This document shows positions 1 to 8,678 of a stretch of 49,650 bases of DNA, piece after piece. The notes below the pieces were generated by a model, which did no database searches, was not told the origin of the DNA, and was given only the letters and a program-made list of their open reading frames with translations. Numbering within the stretch: position 1 is the first letter of the stretch; each line of letters begins with the position of its first letter. The translations under genes were made by a program, and so were the position numbers. Source of the stretch: Chitinibacter sp. GC72 (GTDB lineage Bacteria > Pseudomonadota > Gammaproteobacteria > Burkholderiales > Chitinibacteraceae); assembly GCF_009760905.1 (NCBI RefSeq), contig NZ_VIRW01000021.1, forward strand, positions 1 to 49,650. The letters run 5' to 3'.

Positions 1-161
1 GGCAATTTGGTGGTAGGACGAAAAACTTCACCGGTGAAGTTTTTTGGGCGCGCGGCTATTTTGTTTCGACGGTGGGTTTGGATGAAGCAATGGTCAGAGC
101 CTATATCCGAAATCAAGAAAAGGAAGATGAGCGTTACGACCAGATGAAGCTGGGGTTGTGA
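1..161 (+). CDS. tnpA: IS200/IS605-family transposase TnpA, C-terminal fragment
   Basis: This is the 3' end of a gene that begins outside the window. The readable frame gives about 52 residues ending ...RNQEKEDERYDQMKLGL, with FWARGYFVSTVG and AYIRNQEKED. These segments are characteristic of the C-terminus of the small Y1 (HUH) transposases of the IS200 group, which carry out single-strand DNA transposition. The catalytic HUH motif and most of the protein lie upstream and cannot be checked, so it is unknown whether the copy is complete. The stop at 159-161 is followed by the hairpin-rich IS right end. Confidence 0.85.
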   Translation, partial: QFGGRTKNFTGEVFWARGYFVSTVGLDEAMVRAYIRNQEKEDERYDQMKLGL

Positions 162-246
162 CTCGCCGCCTTGGGCGGCACTTGGTTTGTTGACGCCTTC
201 GAGGCGTTCCTCTAATAAGCCCCCAGCTTTGCTGGGGGTCATTTAA
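1..246 (+). mobile_element. Right end of an IS200/IS605-type insertion sequence
   Basis: After the transposase stop there are three compact hairpins: GCCGCC-ttg-GGCGGC (165-179), ACGCCT-tcg-AGGCGT (193-207) and CCCCCAGC-ttt-GCTGGGGG (220-238). Subterminal hairpins instead of terminal inverted repeats are the hallmark of this family, and the last one corresponds to the usual right-end hairpin that TnpA recognises. The exact cleavage point is estimated a few bases beyond that hairpin, near 246. The left end is outside the window. Confidence 0.75.
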
Positions 247-258
247 CTCGGATTCTTC

Positions 259-1422
259 GTGACGACTTCTACCCTCAGTACCATGCCATCTCCCGCTAAT
301 GGCCACTCTATCCGCCGCACCCAGCTGGCTGTGGCTACGCTATTTCTTGTACTGGGCTTCAATTTTGGGACCTGGGCGTCCCGCATTCCGGCCCTGAAAG
401 TCCAGCTGGGCCTGTCAACTGCCGAGGTGGGCTTTTTGCTGCTGGCCAGTGGTTTGGGCGCGGTATTTTCATTTCCAGTCACGGCGACTATTTTGCACCG
501 GCTGGGCTCCAAGGCTGCTTGCCTGATCAGTGGCGCGCTGCTGCCGGTGGTGTTGATTGGTCTGGCGCTGGCGCCAAACTATCCGGTGGCTTTATTGATG
601 ATGCTGCTTGAAGGCGTGCTGGCTAGCCTGCTCAATGTGGGCATGAATGCACAAGGTGTGCAGGCGGAAACAGTCGGCAAGCAGGCCATTATGTCGCGCC
701 TGCACGCCGTATTTAGTCTGGGTGGTTTGGCCGCGGCATTGTTTGCCTCCGGTATGACGTTTTTTACTGATGTGATCTGGGTACATTTTCTGTTGGCGGC
801 GCTGATTTTGTGGCTGGCCGTCGCTGTCTCCATCCCGTATTTGCTGGCAGAAAAGCCGCAAGCCCAAGCCGGTGGAAAACGTTTTGCCCTGCCCGAAGGT
901 GTAGCGTTGTGGCTGGGCCTGCTGGCATTGTGCGGCACTGTAGTTGAGGGCTCCATGGCCGATTGGTCGGCGCTGTATCTGAAAGATGCGGTGATGGCCA
1001 GTGCCCAGATAGCGCCGCTGGGCATCGCCTTTTTCTCAATCACCATGTTTATTGCACGCTGGTTTGGCGATGCCTGGCGCATGCGTTTTGGTGCGCCAAA
1101 GATGCTGTTGTGGGGCGGTCTGCTGGCAGGCGTTGGTTTGTCAGCAGCTTTGCTGCTGGGGGGGCTGATTCCAGCCCTGGTCGGTTTTGCCCTGGTCGGC
1201 TTGGGTATGGCGGCCGTATCGCCTTGCGTTTATACCCAGGCCGCGAAGCAAGGCGCAGTAGCGCTGGCCGCAGTGACCACCATGGGTTCGATCGGCGCCT
1301 TGATGGGGCCGCCGATGATCGGCTTTGTGGCGCATGAAACCAGCTTGAGCTGGGGAATGGGGCTGGTGGCGTTGGCCGCGCTAATGATTGCTGCGCTGAC
1401 ACCACGAGTGAAGTGGGATTAG
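259..1422 (+). CDS. MFS transporter (YbjJ-like)
   Basis: A 387-residue protein with about twelve hydrophobic segments. The N-terminal GTWASRIPALK and the NVGMNAQGVQAE region resemble the YbjJ-type group of major facilitator permeases, whose substrate is not settled. The start is uncertain. GTG 259 has a weak GGA seven bases upstream; ATG 283 lies in frame with no clear ribosome site. Both lie just after the right end of the IS element, so the native promoter and possibly the first codons may have been replaced by the insertion. The gene converges on ycgR across a hairpin repeat. It contains a run of seven G near 1158-1164. Substrate cannot be predicted. Confidence 0.8.
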   Translation: MTTSTLSTMPSPANGHSIRRTQLAVATLFLVLGFNFGTWASRIPALKVQLGLSTAEVGFLLLASGLGAVFSFPVTATILHRLGSKAACLISGALLPVVLIGLALAPNYPVALLMMLLEGVLASLLNVGMNAQGVQAETVGKQAIMSRLHAVFSLGGLAAALFASGMTFFTDVIWVHFLLAALILWLAVAVSIPYLLAEKPQAQAGGKRFALPEGVALWLGLLALCGTVVEGSMADWSALYLKDAVMASAQIAPLGIAFFSITMFIARWFGDAWRMRFGAPKMLLWGGLLAGVGLSAALLLGGLIPALVGFALVGLGMAAVSPCVYTQAAKQGAVALAAVTTMGSIGALMGPPMIGFVAHETSLSWGMGLVALAALMIAALTPRVKWD

Positions 1423-1443
1423 ATGGTTTGAGCTGGAATGACT

Positions 1444-1498
1444 AAGGGGTATATGGCTGTGGGCTAATTTAAAAATGGCCGACAGTCATATACCCCTT
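1444..1498. repeat. 55-nt hairpin repeat, GGGTATATG family (copy A)
   Basis: The outer arms AAGGGGTATATG and CATATACCCCTT are perfectly complementary. After one mismatch they continue with CTGT/ACAG and GGC/GCC, closing on an AT-rich loop (taatttaaaaatg). It sits between convergent genes (MFS and ycgR), where it could serve as a bidirectional transcription end, although neither strand has a strong U-run. A similar 55-nt element lies at 38826-38880 and more divergent ones at 20618-20668, 21802-21849 and 35948-36000, so it looks like one member of an interspersed hairpin family. Confidence 0.7.
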
Positions 1499-1527
1499 CT
1501 GCATAAGTGCAGAATTCCTTATTCAAT

Positions 1528-2289
1528 TTAGCCAGTGAGGGCTTTCTGCTCTCTTTCCAGCTGGACCATCAATTTTTGCAGCAAGCTCTCATTGGCTCGC
1601 GACAGATTCATAAATTGCACGCCCAACATCCAGCGTGTCATCCCTTGTTTTAAATACACTGTGTGCAGATTGCGTAGTTCAATATCGGCCTGAATCCGAC
1701 CTGCTGTGCCCAGATCGATACTGGCCTTGTGCACGACATCGCCCAGGTTGAACAGCTTTTTTTGCTGCTCGTCCTTGAGCCAGAGCCCGACGCCGCCCAG
1801 TGAAATATCGTGCAATTCCAGCGTAAGGCTACCGCTGGCCAGTGGCAAAGCAATGGTGTAGGGGCTGGAGATTGGCGTGGTGAGGCGGAAGAACTCCCGT
1901 CGCTGCAGTTTGACCATATCATTGGGCAGGCTCACCATAAACGCCGTTTTGCCTTCAAACAAGACGCGGCCGGGCTTGACGGTGCTGAACTGGATTTTCA
2001 CACCGTCCAGATCGCCGACGAACAGCAATTTGTCGGCTAGCAGCAAGGCGGCATTGGTCGGCTCATGCCCGCTGATGTCAAATACAAATTGTTTGGCTTT
2101 GGCGTCGGCGCTCAAGATGCGCGTCAGCATCATATCGTGGCCGGTATTAAAGTAGATGGCAATATTGCTATGTGCCTGCTCCAGCAGGCGCAGCACATAG
2201 GCGATTTCCAGCGGTGTTTTCAGCAGGAAAGGCGCAATGTCTTGCTCGGTGTGGATCGGGTTTGGCCCCTGGTTTTCTTCTTCGTTCAT
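1528..2289 (-). CDS. ycgR: Flagellar brake protein YcgR (PilZ domain)
   Basis: A 253-residue protein with the two-part YcgR architecture: an N-terminal YcgR domain (about residues 20-125) and a C-terminal PilZ domain. The c-di-GMP binding signature is visible as QRREFFR (R131-x3-R135) followed by DISLGG (D161-x-S-x2-G166). Family knowledge: on binding c-di-GMP it acts on the flagellar motor and slows swimming. It is the last gene of a tightly spaced minus-strand group, starting three bases after the SCO-protein stop. No flagellar gene is nearby, so its position may only reflect shared transcription. Confidence 0.9.
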   Translation of the reverse strand: MNEEENQGPNPIHTEQDIAPFLLKTPLEIAYVLRLLEQAHSNIAIYFNTGHDMMLTRILSADAKAKQFVFDISGHEPTNAALLLADKLLFVGDLDGVKIQFSTVKPGRVLFEGKTAFMVSLPNDMVKLQRREFFRLTTPISSPYTIALPLASGSLTLELHDISLGGVGLWLKDEQQKKLFNLGDVVHKASIDLGTAGRIQADIELRNLHTVYLKQGMTRWMLGVQFMNLSRANESLLQKLMVQLEREQKALTG

Positions 2290-2292
2290 GCT

Positions 2293-2871
2293 TTATTCGG
2301 CCAGAAGTAATTGGATGTCATGTGTAAAAGTGGCGGCACCTACGCCGTAATTGACCAGAACGCGGGTTTGACCGCTGCGATCAAGCAGATAGCTACCAGC
2401 AGTATGATCGACCGTATAATTTTTATCTTTACCCTGCTTTTGGTAAATCGCGCGATAACTTTTAACCACCGCGTCAATCTGCGCCTTGCTGCCGCTTAGG
2501 CCGATAAAGCTGGGATGAAAAGCCGGAACGTACTGGCTAAGCAGCGACTGGGTATCCCGTTCCGGGTCCACGCTGATAAACAGCACCTGAACATCCTTGG
2601 CCTGTTCTTTAAGTTCTGCCATCGTGGTGCGCAGCTCGGCCAATGTGGTCGGGCAGACGTCGGGGCAGGAGGTGTAACCAAAAAAGATCACGACCACCTT
2701 GCCGGCATAATCGGCCAGTCGCACCGTTTTGCCATGATGATCGACCAGCTCAAACTCGCCGCCAATTTTGGTCTGACTAAGATCACTGCCTTGAAATTGG
2801 GGCTTGCTGCATGCTTGCAGGGCCAGAGCGCACAGTACGGTAGCAATTGCGGCAAAAATTCGGGATTTCAT
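2293..2871 (-). CDS. SCO1/SenC-family copper-binding lipoprotein
   Basis: A 192-residue protein with a signal peptide and lipobox (LALQA-C21), so probably lipid-anchored facing the periplasm. The thioredoxin-like fold carries the CxxxC copper site (C69-PDV-C73) and the third ligand H156 in DHTAGSYLLD. SCO proteins deliver copper to the CuA site of cytochrome c oxidase or act as thiol-disulfide reductants. It lies 41 bp after bioD and just before ycgR, with no oxidase genes in view, so the exact client is unknown. The length is normal for the family. Confidence 0.9.
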   Translation of the reverse strand: MKSRIFAAIATVLCALALQACSKPQFQGSDLSQTKIGGEFELVDHHGKTVRLADYAGKVVVIFFGYTSCPDVCPTTLAELRTTMAELKEQAKDVQVLFISVDPERDTQSLLSQYVPAFHPSFIGLSGSKAQIDAVVKSYRAIYQKQGKDKNYTVDHTAGSYLLDRSGQTRVLVNYGVGAATFTHDIQLLLAE

Positions 2872-2912
2872 GGAAAGCCAATAAGAAGGACTGATGCGAT
2901 GGTAAGTTAGGA

Positions 2913-3638
2913 TTACAAGTTCTGCAATTTAAGTAGCTCAAATGCCTGAGGATTGAGACAACCCAAGGCGGCATCGGCGCTATGCTCAATCACCGCGAGG
3001 CAGGGCGCCGGAATATGCGTTTGCAAATAGGTCAGATTTTCTGCAAAACGTGACATGTCCGGATCGATGCAATTGGCGATCCAGCCTGCCAGCGGTAGGC
3101 GAGCTTGCAAGATGGCCTCGGCTGTCAGTAGTGCATGATTAATGCAGCCCAGACGCATGCCGACGACCAGAATCACTGGTGCTTGCAGCGCCATGGCCAG
3201 ATCGGCAATCCGCAGCGTATCGCTCAGTGGCGCATACCAGCCGCCAGCGCCTTCAATAACTATCGTGCTGGCGTATTGGCGCAGCGCCGTAGCGCAATCG
3301 AGAATATGATCGAGTTCAATGGTAACACCGGCTTCGCGAGCGGCCAGATGCGGTGAAATCGGCGGCAGAAATCGATAAGGATTCTGCAGTTGTTCCGGTA
3401 CCGGAATCGGGCTGGCCTGCTGATGGGCTTCAACATCGGCATTAAGGAGTATATCTCCCTGAGCCATGCAGCCCGATGCTGCTGGCTTCATACCTATGGT
3501 AGGTATGCCGTTATGATTCAGGCAGCGTATCAGTTGCGACGCGGCAATGGTTTTGCCGGCATCGGTATCTGTTCCGGTGATGAAATAATACGGCGCCAGC
3601 GTTGCTCCGGTCTGGCGGGTTTGACCATTGGCCATCAA
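2913..3638 (-). CDS. bioD: Dethiobiotin synthetase
   Basis: 241 residues. BioD forms the ureido ring of dethiobiotin from 7,8-diaminopelargonate, CO2 and ATP, the step before biotin synthase. The N-terminal P-loop FITGTDTDAGKT (about residues 19-30) and EGAGGWYAPL are the family motifs. The ATG overlaps the bioC stop by four bases (ATGA), indicating translational coupling. bioA, bioF and bioB are not in the window. Confidence 0.93.
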   Translation of the reverse strand: MMANGQTRQTGATLAPYYFITGTDTDAGKTIAASQLIRCLNHNGIPTIGMKPAASGCMAQGDILLNADVEAHQQASPIPVPEQLQNPYRFLPPISPHLAAREAGVTIELDHILDCATALRQYASTIVIEGAGGWYAPLSDTLRIADLAMALQAPVILVVGMRLGCINHALLTAEAILQARLPLAGWIANCIDPDMSRFAENLTYLQTHIPAPCLAVIEHSADAALGCLNPQAFELLKLQNL

Positions 3639-4537
3639 CTGGCTGCCCGTGGGCGAAATTCGATGATCTGGCTGCCGTCAGCCAGCTGCTTGGGCGCTTT
3701 GGGCTCGTTCTTCCATGCATGGCCATAGACCACTTCGTAGGTGCAAGGCAGCTTGCCATCGCGCCGCAGCGTTTCGTACTGCGCCTGAACCCGTTGCCAG
3801 GCCTGTTTGCCAAACATGCCGGTGCGTCGTCCGTGCATGCTATTGTGCGCGCCAATGCCTTTTAGATCATTCATCACCGATCTGGCGTCCTGATAAGTGA
3901 GCGTAATGTATTCCATGTCCATCACGGGCGTGGCAAAGCCTTGCTGCACCAGCGCATCGCCCAGATCATGCATATCAATGAAACGGTTAACGTGCTCATA
4001 GCCATCAACACCAGCAAAAGCGGTTCTCAGTTCTTTGAGCGTATCGGGGCCCAGCGTGGCAAACATCAGCAGCCCGCCCGGCTTGAGCACACGCCGAAAT
4101 TCGGCAAACGCCGCATCAGGCGTATTGCACCATTGCAGGGTGAGGCTGGACCAGATCAGATCAATTGAGTTATCGGCAAAAGGCAGGCGCTCGATGTCGC
4201 TGCACACTTGTGCAGGCTGGCGCTGGCTTAATTGCCGGAATAGTTTCTTGACACCAGAGCCCATTTGCTTGTCGCGGGAGACGCACAGCATGCTGTGCGC
4301 CAGATCCAGCTCGATCAGCTGTGCCGCGCCAAAACGCTGCTGCAGTTTGGGTACGGCATAGCCTGTGCCGCTGCCCGCATCAAGCACGCGCTGCGGCGTC
4401 AGGCGAATCAGCTCCAGCCGCTCAAACATCCGGTCAACGATTTCCCGCTGCAAAACAGCCGCCGCATCATAGTGAGCGGCGGCTTTGTCAAAAGACGCGC
4501 GAATGGCTGATTTTTGCGTATGAAACTGCTCGCTCAT
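3635..4537 (-). CDS. bioC: Malonyl-ACP O-methyltransferase
   Basis: A 300-residue SAM-dependent methyltransferase. Motif I is [15 protein letters not shown] (about residues 50-64), and the later segments [16 protein letters not shown] and [20 protein letters not shown] are typical of BioC. BioC methylates malonyl-ACP so that the fatty-acid machinery can build the pimeloyl moiety of biotin. Its start overlaps the dedA stop (ATGA) and its stop overlaps the bioD start, so dedA-bioC-bioD look translationally coupled. Confidence 0.92.
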   Translation of the reverse strand: MSEQFHTQKSAIRASFDKAAAHYDAAAVLQREIVDRMFERLELIRLTPQRVLDAGSGTGYAVPKLQQRFGAAQLIELDLAHSMLCVSRDKQMGSGVKKLFRQLSQRQPAQVCSDIERLPFADNSIDLIWSSLTLQWCNTPDAAFAEFRRVLKPGGLLMFATLGPDTLKELRTAFAGVDGYEHVNRFIDMHDLGDALVQQGFATPVMDMEYITLTYQDARSVMNDLKGIGAHNSMHGRRTGMFGKQAWQRVQAQYETLRRDGKLPCTYEVVYGHAWKNEPKAPKQLADGSQIIEFRPRAAS

Positions 4538-5172
4538 GCGGCCTTGCCCAGCTTGTGTTTGGCGATCTCAATAATGCCCGGCAGGATAGACAGGAAAATA
4601 ATGCCCAGAATAATCGCCGTCAGGTTTTTCTGGATAAAGTGAATGCCACCCAGCAAGTAGCCTGCATACAGCAGCGAGCCTACCCAAACGGCTGCACCAA
4701 TCACGTTGTAGGCAAAAAATTTGCGATAAGTCATTTCGGCCATACCCGCGACGAAAGGCGCAAAGGTGCGAACAATCGGGACGAAGCGCGCAATAATGAT
4801 CGTTTTGCCGCCGTATTGTTCAAAAAAGCTATGCGTTTTATCCAGGTATTCGCGGCGGAAAATTTTCGAATCCGGATTGGCAAACAGTTTGTGACCAAAG
4901 TAGCGGCCGATGGTGTAATTCACCGCGTCCCCAAGTACGGCCGCGATAAACAGCAGTAGCGCGAGCAGATGCACATTCATCGCGCCGCTGGCGGCAATCA
5001 TTCCGGCGACAAACAGCAAGGAGTCTCCCGGCAGAAAGGGCGTAACGACAAGGCCGGTTTCGCAAAAGATCACAGCAAACAGGATGGCGTAAATCCAGAC
5101 GCCATAGCTTTGCACCAGCTGGGCCAGATATACATCCAGATGCAGGAAAATATCGATCAGGTTAAATTCCAT
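4534..5172 (-). CDS. DedA-family inner-membrane protein
   Basis: A 212-residue membrane protein of the DedA/SNARE-associated (VTT) family. It shows the conserved [19 protein letters not shown] segment (residues 36-54) and a downstream [16 protein letters not shown] motif, with about five hydrophobic segments. DedA proteins are linked to membrane homeostasis and lipid-carrier flipping; the specific substrate here is unknown. It is the first gene of the dedA-bioC-bioD-SCO-ycgR string. Its start lies only about 20 bases beyond the secF terminator, so its promoter must lie within or upstream of that hairpin region, or it depends on read-through. Confidence 0.88.
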   Translation of the reverse strand: MEFNLIDIFLHLDVYLAQLVQSYGVWIYAILFAVIFCETGLVVTPFLPGDSLLFVAGMIAASGAMNVHLLALLLFIAAVLGDAVNYTIGRYFGHKLFANPDSKIFRREYLDKTHSFFEQYGGKTIIIARFVPIVRTFAPFVAGMAEMTYRKFFAYNVIGAAVWVGSLLYAGYLLGGIHFIQKNLTAIILGIIFLSILPGIIEIAKHKLGKAA

Positions 5173-5182
5173 TTGGCTCTCT

Positions 5183-5210
5183 CAAAGAAAACGCCGACAA
5201 GGGCCGGCGT
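5183..5210 (-). terminator. Rho-independent terminator after secDF
   Basis: Read on the minus strand, ACGCCGGCCCTTGTCGGCGT folds into a GC-rich stem and is followed by TTTTCTTT, the expected U-tract. It ends the yajC-secD-secF transcript just before the dedA start codon. Confidence 0.75.
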
Positions 5211-5226
5211 GTAGCAAGTATCCGCA

Positions 5227-5272
5227 CAAAAGTTGTATGGCAAGGCGGGACAACCATGCCAGGCAACTTTTG
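5227..5272. repeat. Inverted repeat downstream of secF
   Basis: The arms CAAAAGTTGTATGGCA (5227-5242) and TGCCAGGCAACTTTTG (5257-5272) pair at 14 of 16 positions around a 14-nt loop. It lies between the secF stop and the terminator at 5183-5210. It may be a 3' stabilising stem or part of the dedA promoter region; no U-run follows it. Confidence 0.6.
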
Positions 5273-5297
5273 CCGATCTACTTAAGTGGTTCGGAAG

Positions 5298-6236
5298 TTA
5301 AACGACCGCTTCTTCTTTAATTCGTTCCGGTTTAATCATGCGATCTCGCGTTACGCCAAACATCAGCAGCAGTGGCGAGGCCACCAGTACCGATGAATAA
5401 ATACCAAACACGATACCAATGGTCAGTGCCATAGCAAAACCATGCAGCGCTGCGCCACCAAAGATCAGCATCGCCAACACCATGGCTTCGGTCGAGCCAT
5501 GGGTAATAATAGTCCGGCTCAACGTGGCCGTGATCGCATTGTCGATCACTTCCGGTACAGATTTGCCGCGCAGATTGGGCTTGCGGAAGTTTTCCCGGAT
5601 CCGATCGAATACAACGACCGATTCATTCACCGAATAGCCCAGCACCGCCAGAATACCCGCCAGCACGGTCAGGCTAAATTCCCACTGGAAAAGGGCAAAT
5701 ACACCCAGAATGATCACCACGTCATGCATATTGGCAATGATGGCTGAGAAAGCAAAGCGCCATTCAAAACGCAGCATCAGATAGGCAACGATGCCCACAA
5801 TGACTAGCACCAGTGCAGTTGCGCCATGCTTGAACAGTTCATCACCAACTGATGGGCCAATAAACTCGACTTTGCGCAATTCCACATCGCTGCGTTCTTT
5901 TTTTAGGTTATCGAGTACTTCATTCGAGAGCTGGGCGCTGCTTTTTCCTTTGATGTTCGGGATGCGAACCATCACATCCTTGGTCGTGCCCAGTGACTGG
6001 ACTTGCACTTCACCATATTTCAGACTTTCAATTCGGTGTCGTACTTGACTGACTTCGACCGATTGGGAATAGCGCAATTCCATTACCGTGCCGCCTGTAA
6101 ACTCAACACCGAAATTAAGTCCTTTTATCACCAGGAAAAAGACTGCCAGCACAAAAGTACCCAGAGAAATCGCCGTGGTGAGCTTGCCATAGCTCATAAA
6201 CGGGATGTCGCGTTTTACATGGAAAAATTCGATCAT
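5298..6236 (-). CDS. secF: Protein translocase subunit SecF
   Basis: A 312-residue inner-membrane protein with about six transmembrane segments. The FGVEFTGGTVMELRY motif follows the first membrane segment and GYSVNESVVVFDRIRENFRK lies in the central region, both diagnostic of SecF. With SecD it uses the proton-motive force to complete export through SecYEG. The ATG is preceded by GGGAG at a spacing of six. It lies 15 bp after secD in the yajC-secD-secF operon. Confidence 0.96.
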   Translation of the reverse strand: MIEFFHVKRDIPFMSYGKLTTAISLGTFVLAVFFLVIKGLNFGVEFTGGTVMELRYSQSVEVSQVRHRIESLKYGEVQVQSLGTTKDVMVRIPNIKGKSSAQLSNEVLDNLKKERSDVELRKVEFIGPSVGDELFKHGATALVLVIVGIVAYLMLRFEWRFAFSAIIANMHDVVIILGVFALFQWEFSLTVLAGILAVLGYSVNESVVVFDRIRENFRKPNLRGKSVPEVIDNAITATLSRTIITHGSTEAMVLAMLIFGGAALHGFAMALTIGIVFGIYSSVLVASPLLLMFGVTRDRMIKPERIKEEAVV

Positions 6237-6251
6237 TTTAATCTCCCGCTT

Positions 6252-8081
6252 TTACACTGACAGCGTAGTCAAGTTGCGACGGCGGCCATAAATCAGATTA
6301 ATCAGGGCGCGGGATACAAATACCGCGCTGAACATCGAGGTCATAATCCCCAGGCAATGCACCCAGGCAAAACCGCGAACCGCACCCGAGCCGAAAATCA
6401 GCAAGGCCAGACCCGCGATCAGCGTGGTGATATTCGAGTCCAGAATGGTATCGAAAGCGTGCTGATAACCGTTCTGGATCGCCATATGCGGGCTTTGACC
6501 GTCGCGTAATTCTTCACGCACCCGCTCATTAATCAGTACGTTCGAGTCAATTGCCATACCCAGCGTCAAGGCAATCGCCGCAATACCCGGCAAGGTGAGT
6601 GTGACGCCAAGCAATGACAGCAGCGCGATCAGGAATAACAGATTCGCACCCAGTGCCAGCGTGGAAACCACGCCGAAGACGCGGTAGTAAATCATCATAA
6701 ATAGGGCAATCGCGGCAAAACCATACAGCGTTGAGTTAAAGCCCTTGCTGATATTTTCCTTGCCAAGGGTAGGGCCAATGGTGCGTTCTTCAACAATATC
6801 CATTGGCGCTGCCAGTGAGCCAGCGCGCAGCAGCAGGGCGGTGTCATTGGCTTCGGTGACATTCATTGAGCCCGAAATCTGCACCCGGCCACCACCAATT
6901 TCGCCACGCACCACGGGTGCTGTGACGACTTCGCCCTTGCCTTTTTCAACCAGAATCATCGCAATACGTTTGTTGACGTTTTCGCGTGTCAGATCCTTGA
7001 AGATGGATGCACCTGTTGCATCCAGACCCAGATGTACCGCAGGGGCATTCTGTTCATCAAAACCAGCCTGTGCATCGTTGATGTTTTCACCGGTCAGCTC
7101 TACTTCCTTGCGCAGCAAGATAGGCACACTTTCACCCTCGCTGCCACGGCGCTCGGTCATCAGCTCGAAGCCGGCCGGCACATTGCCATTGATCGCTTCG
7201 GTCAGTTTGGCCTGATCATCTTCAACCAGACGAACTTCCAGTGTGGCAGTCCGGCCCAGAATGTCTTTGGCCTTGGCGGTGTCCTGCACGCCAGGCAACT
7301 GAACGACGATACGGCCTTCGCCCTGCTGCTGGATCACCGGCTCGGCAACGCCCAATTCGTTTACCCGGTTATGCAAGGTGGTGATGTTCTGTTTGACTGC
7401 ATCATTTTTCAGTTGCAGCAAAGCCGCTTCTGGGTAGGTGACGATCAGTTTGTAATTGCCATCGCTGTTTACCGTTTCAACTTTCAGATTGACCAGTGTG
7501 TCACGCAGCGCCTTGTTGGCCGCCGCCAGCGTTTCGGCGTCGCGCAGTTGTACTTCGACGCGGTCACGTTCCTTGCTGATTTTGCCATAACGCACTTTCT
7601 TGGCTTTCAGGTCGCGGCGAATGTCGCCAGCGGTTTTTTCCAGTGCTTTGTCAACCGCCGCTTTCATATCCACTTCGAGCAGAAAGTGCACGCCGCCACG
7701 CAAGTCCAGGCCCAGTACCATGGGCTTGGCGTGCAATTTGGCCAGCCAGGCGGGTGTGTCTGAAACCAGATTCAGTGCAATTACATAATCGCTACCCAGA
7801 GCGGCCTGAATCGCATCCTTGGCCTTGATCTGGCTGTCGGTGTCTTTAAACCGCAGCTTGACCGAGCCCGCCTCGAAGTAAGCGTCGATAGGTGTCACGC
7901 CTGCAGCTGCCGCAATTTTGCTGGCTTGCTGCACCATGGCATCTGTCACTTTTACCGTGACTCGTCCGCTGGAAACCTGGACTGCCGGGCTTTCACCAAA
8001 GAAATTGGGGAGGGTGTACAAAGTTGCCAGGACAAGCGTGACAATCAGAAGGACATACTTCCAGAGTGGATAGCGATTCAT
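6252..8081 (-). CDS. secD: Protein translocase subunit SecD
   Basis: A 609-residue membrane protein. After an N-terminal membrane anchor (residues 8-26) it shows the LGLDLRGGVHFLLEVD motif, a large periplasmic P1 region and a C-terminal bundle including GMAIDSNVLINERVREELR. The length matches proteobacterial SecD. AGGGG lies five bases before the ATG. It pairs with SecF to drive late steps of secretion. Confidence 0.96.
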   Translation of the reverse strand: MNRYPLWKYVLLIVTLVLATLYTLPNFFGESPAVQVSSGRVTVKVTDAMVQQASKIAAAAGVTPIDAYFEAGSVKLRFKDTDSQIKAKDAIQAALGSDYVIALNLVSDTPAWLAKLHAKPMVLGLDLRGGVHFLLEVDMKAAVDKALEKTAGDIRRDLKAKKVRYGKISKERDRVEVQLRDAETLAAANKALRDTLVNLKVETVNSDGNYKLIVTYPEAALLQLKNDAVKQNITTLHNRVNELGVAEPVIQQQGEGRIVVQLPGVQDTAKAKDILGRTATLEVRLVEDDQAKLTEAINGNVPAGFELMTERRGSEGESVPILLRKEVELTGENINDAQAGFDEQNAPAVHLGLDATGASIFKDLTRENVNKRIAMILVEKGKGEVVTAPVVRGEIGGGRVQISGSMNVTEANDTALLLRAGSLAAPMDIVEERTIGPTLGKENISKGFNSTLYGFAAIALFMMIYYRVFGVVSTLALGANLLFLIALLSLLGVTLTLPGIAAIALTLGMAIDSNVLINERVREELRDGQSPHMAIQNGYQHAFDTILDSNITTLIAGLALLIFGSGAVRGFAWVHCLGIMTSMFSAVFVSRALINLIYGRRRNLTTLSV

Positions 8082-8140
8082 GCTGAACCCCTGAGCTGCG
8101 GCAAGGCTGCCGCCAGCTCGGTTAGTAATTATTTTGTGGA

Positions 8141-8464
8141 TTACTTGTTTGCTTTCAAAGTGCCTTTTTCCAGGCGCTGGCCAATCGCCGCACGCTGGAT
8201 CACAACTTCAACACCGTCAGCTACTTCCAGAGTCACGTACTGATCGTTCAGTTTGCTGATACGGCCTAGCATGCCGCTGCTGGTCGTCACTTCATCGCCC
8301 TTTTGCAGCGCGCCGAGCATGGCCTGGTGTTCTTTGGCTTTTTTCTGTTGCGGACGAATCATCAAGAACCAGAAAATCACGAAAATCACGATCATTGGCA
8401 GGAAAGACATGAACGCGTTTGGCTCTGCCGGAGCGGCCGATGCGAATGCAGGAGTGATAAACAT
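8141..8464 (-). CDS. yajC: Preprotein translocase accessory subunit YajC
   Basis: 107 residues from the chosen ATG: a short N-terminus, one transmembrane segment (FLPMIVIFVIFWFLMIRPQQ) and a small cytoplasmic domain with KGDEVTTSSGMLGRI, typical of YajC. An upstream in-frame TTG would add ten residues. The ATG at 8464 was preferred because GGAAA lies about eleven bases before it and the length then fits the family. It is the first gene of yajC-secD-secF; the tgt gene that often precedes it is absent. Confidence 0.93.
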   Translation of the reverse strand: MFITPAFASAAPAEPNAFMSFLPMIVIFVIFWFLMIRPQQKKAKEHQAMLGALQKGDEVTTSSGMLGRISKLNDQYVTLEVADGVEVVIQRAAIGQRLEKGTLKANK

Positions 8465-8653
8465 AAAAATAGTTTCCGTTTGTAAGCCCAACAAAGGCGG
8501 ATCATTCTAGCCTTTGAAGCTATTAAAATCTACCGAATTACGGTCTTTTGTCCGTCCGATGTGAGCTGGGATTGATTTGAGGCACAGCCTTGGCCGACTA
8601 TGACGATGAAGTGACGTGAAAGTTTCCTGCGAGGCAAGTCAGAACCGCTGTTC

Positions 8654-8673
8654 GGGCTGTCAGTTGACAGCCC
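8654..8673. terminator. Palindromic hairpin between the tgpA stop and yajC
   Basis: GGGCTGTCA and TGACAGCCC form a tight stem just beyond the stop codon of the transglutaminase gene. On the transcribed (minus) strand no U-run follows, so it may be a weak or Rho-assisted end. The remaining 180 bp up to yajC should contain the yajC promoter, but no convincing -35/-10 pair was seen. Confidence 0.45.
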
Positions 8674-8678
8674 ATTTT

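Noticed and set aside
3485-3515. Palindrome ATACCTATGGTAGGTAT in bioD
   Set aside because: It lies within coding sequence in the conserved GMKPAAS region and has no second copy, so it is treated as chance.
4321-4959. A 212-codon plus-strand frame over bioC and dedA
   Set aside because: It crosses the coupled junction of two recognised minus-strand genes and has low-complexity, charged sequence.
7032-7763. A 243-codon plus-strand frame opposite secD
   Set aside because: secD is certain on the minus strand; the frame has no ribosome site or recognisable motif.
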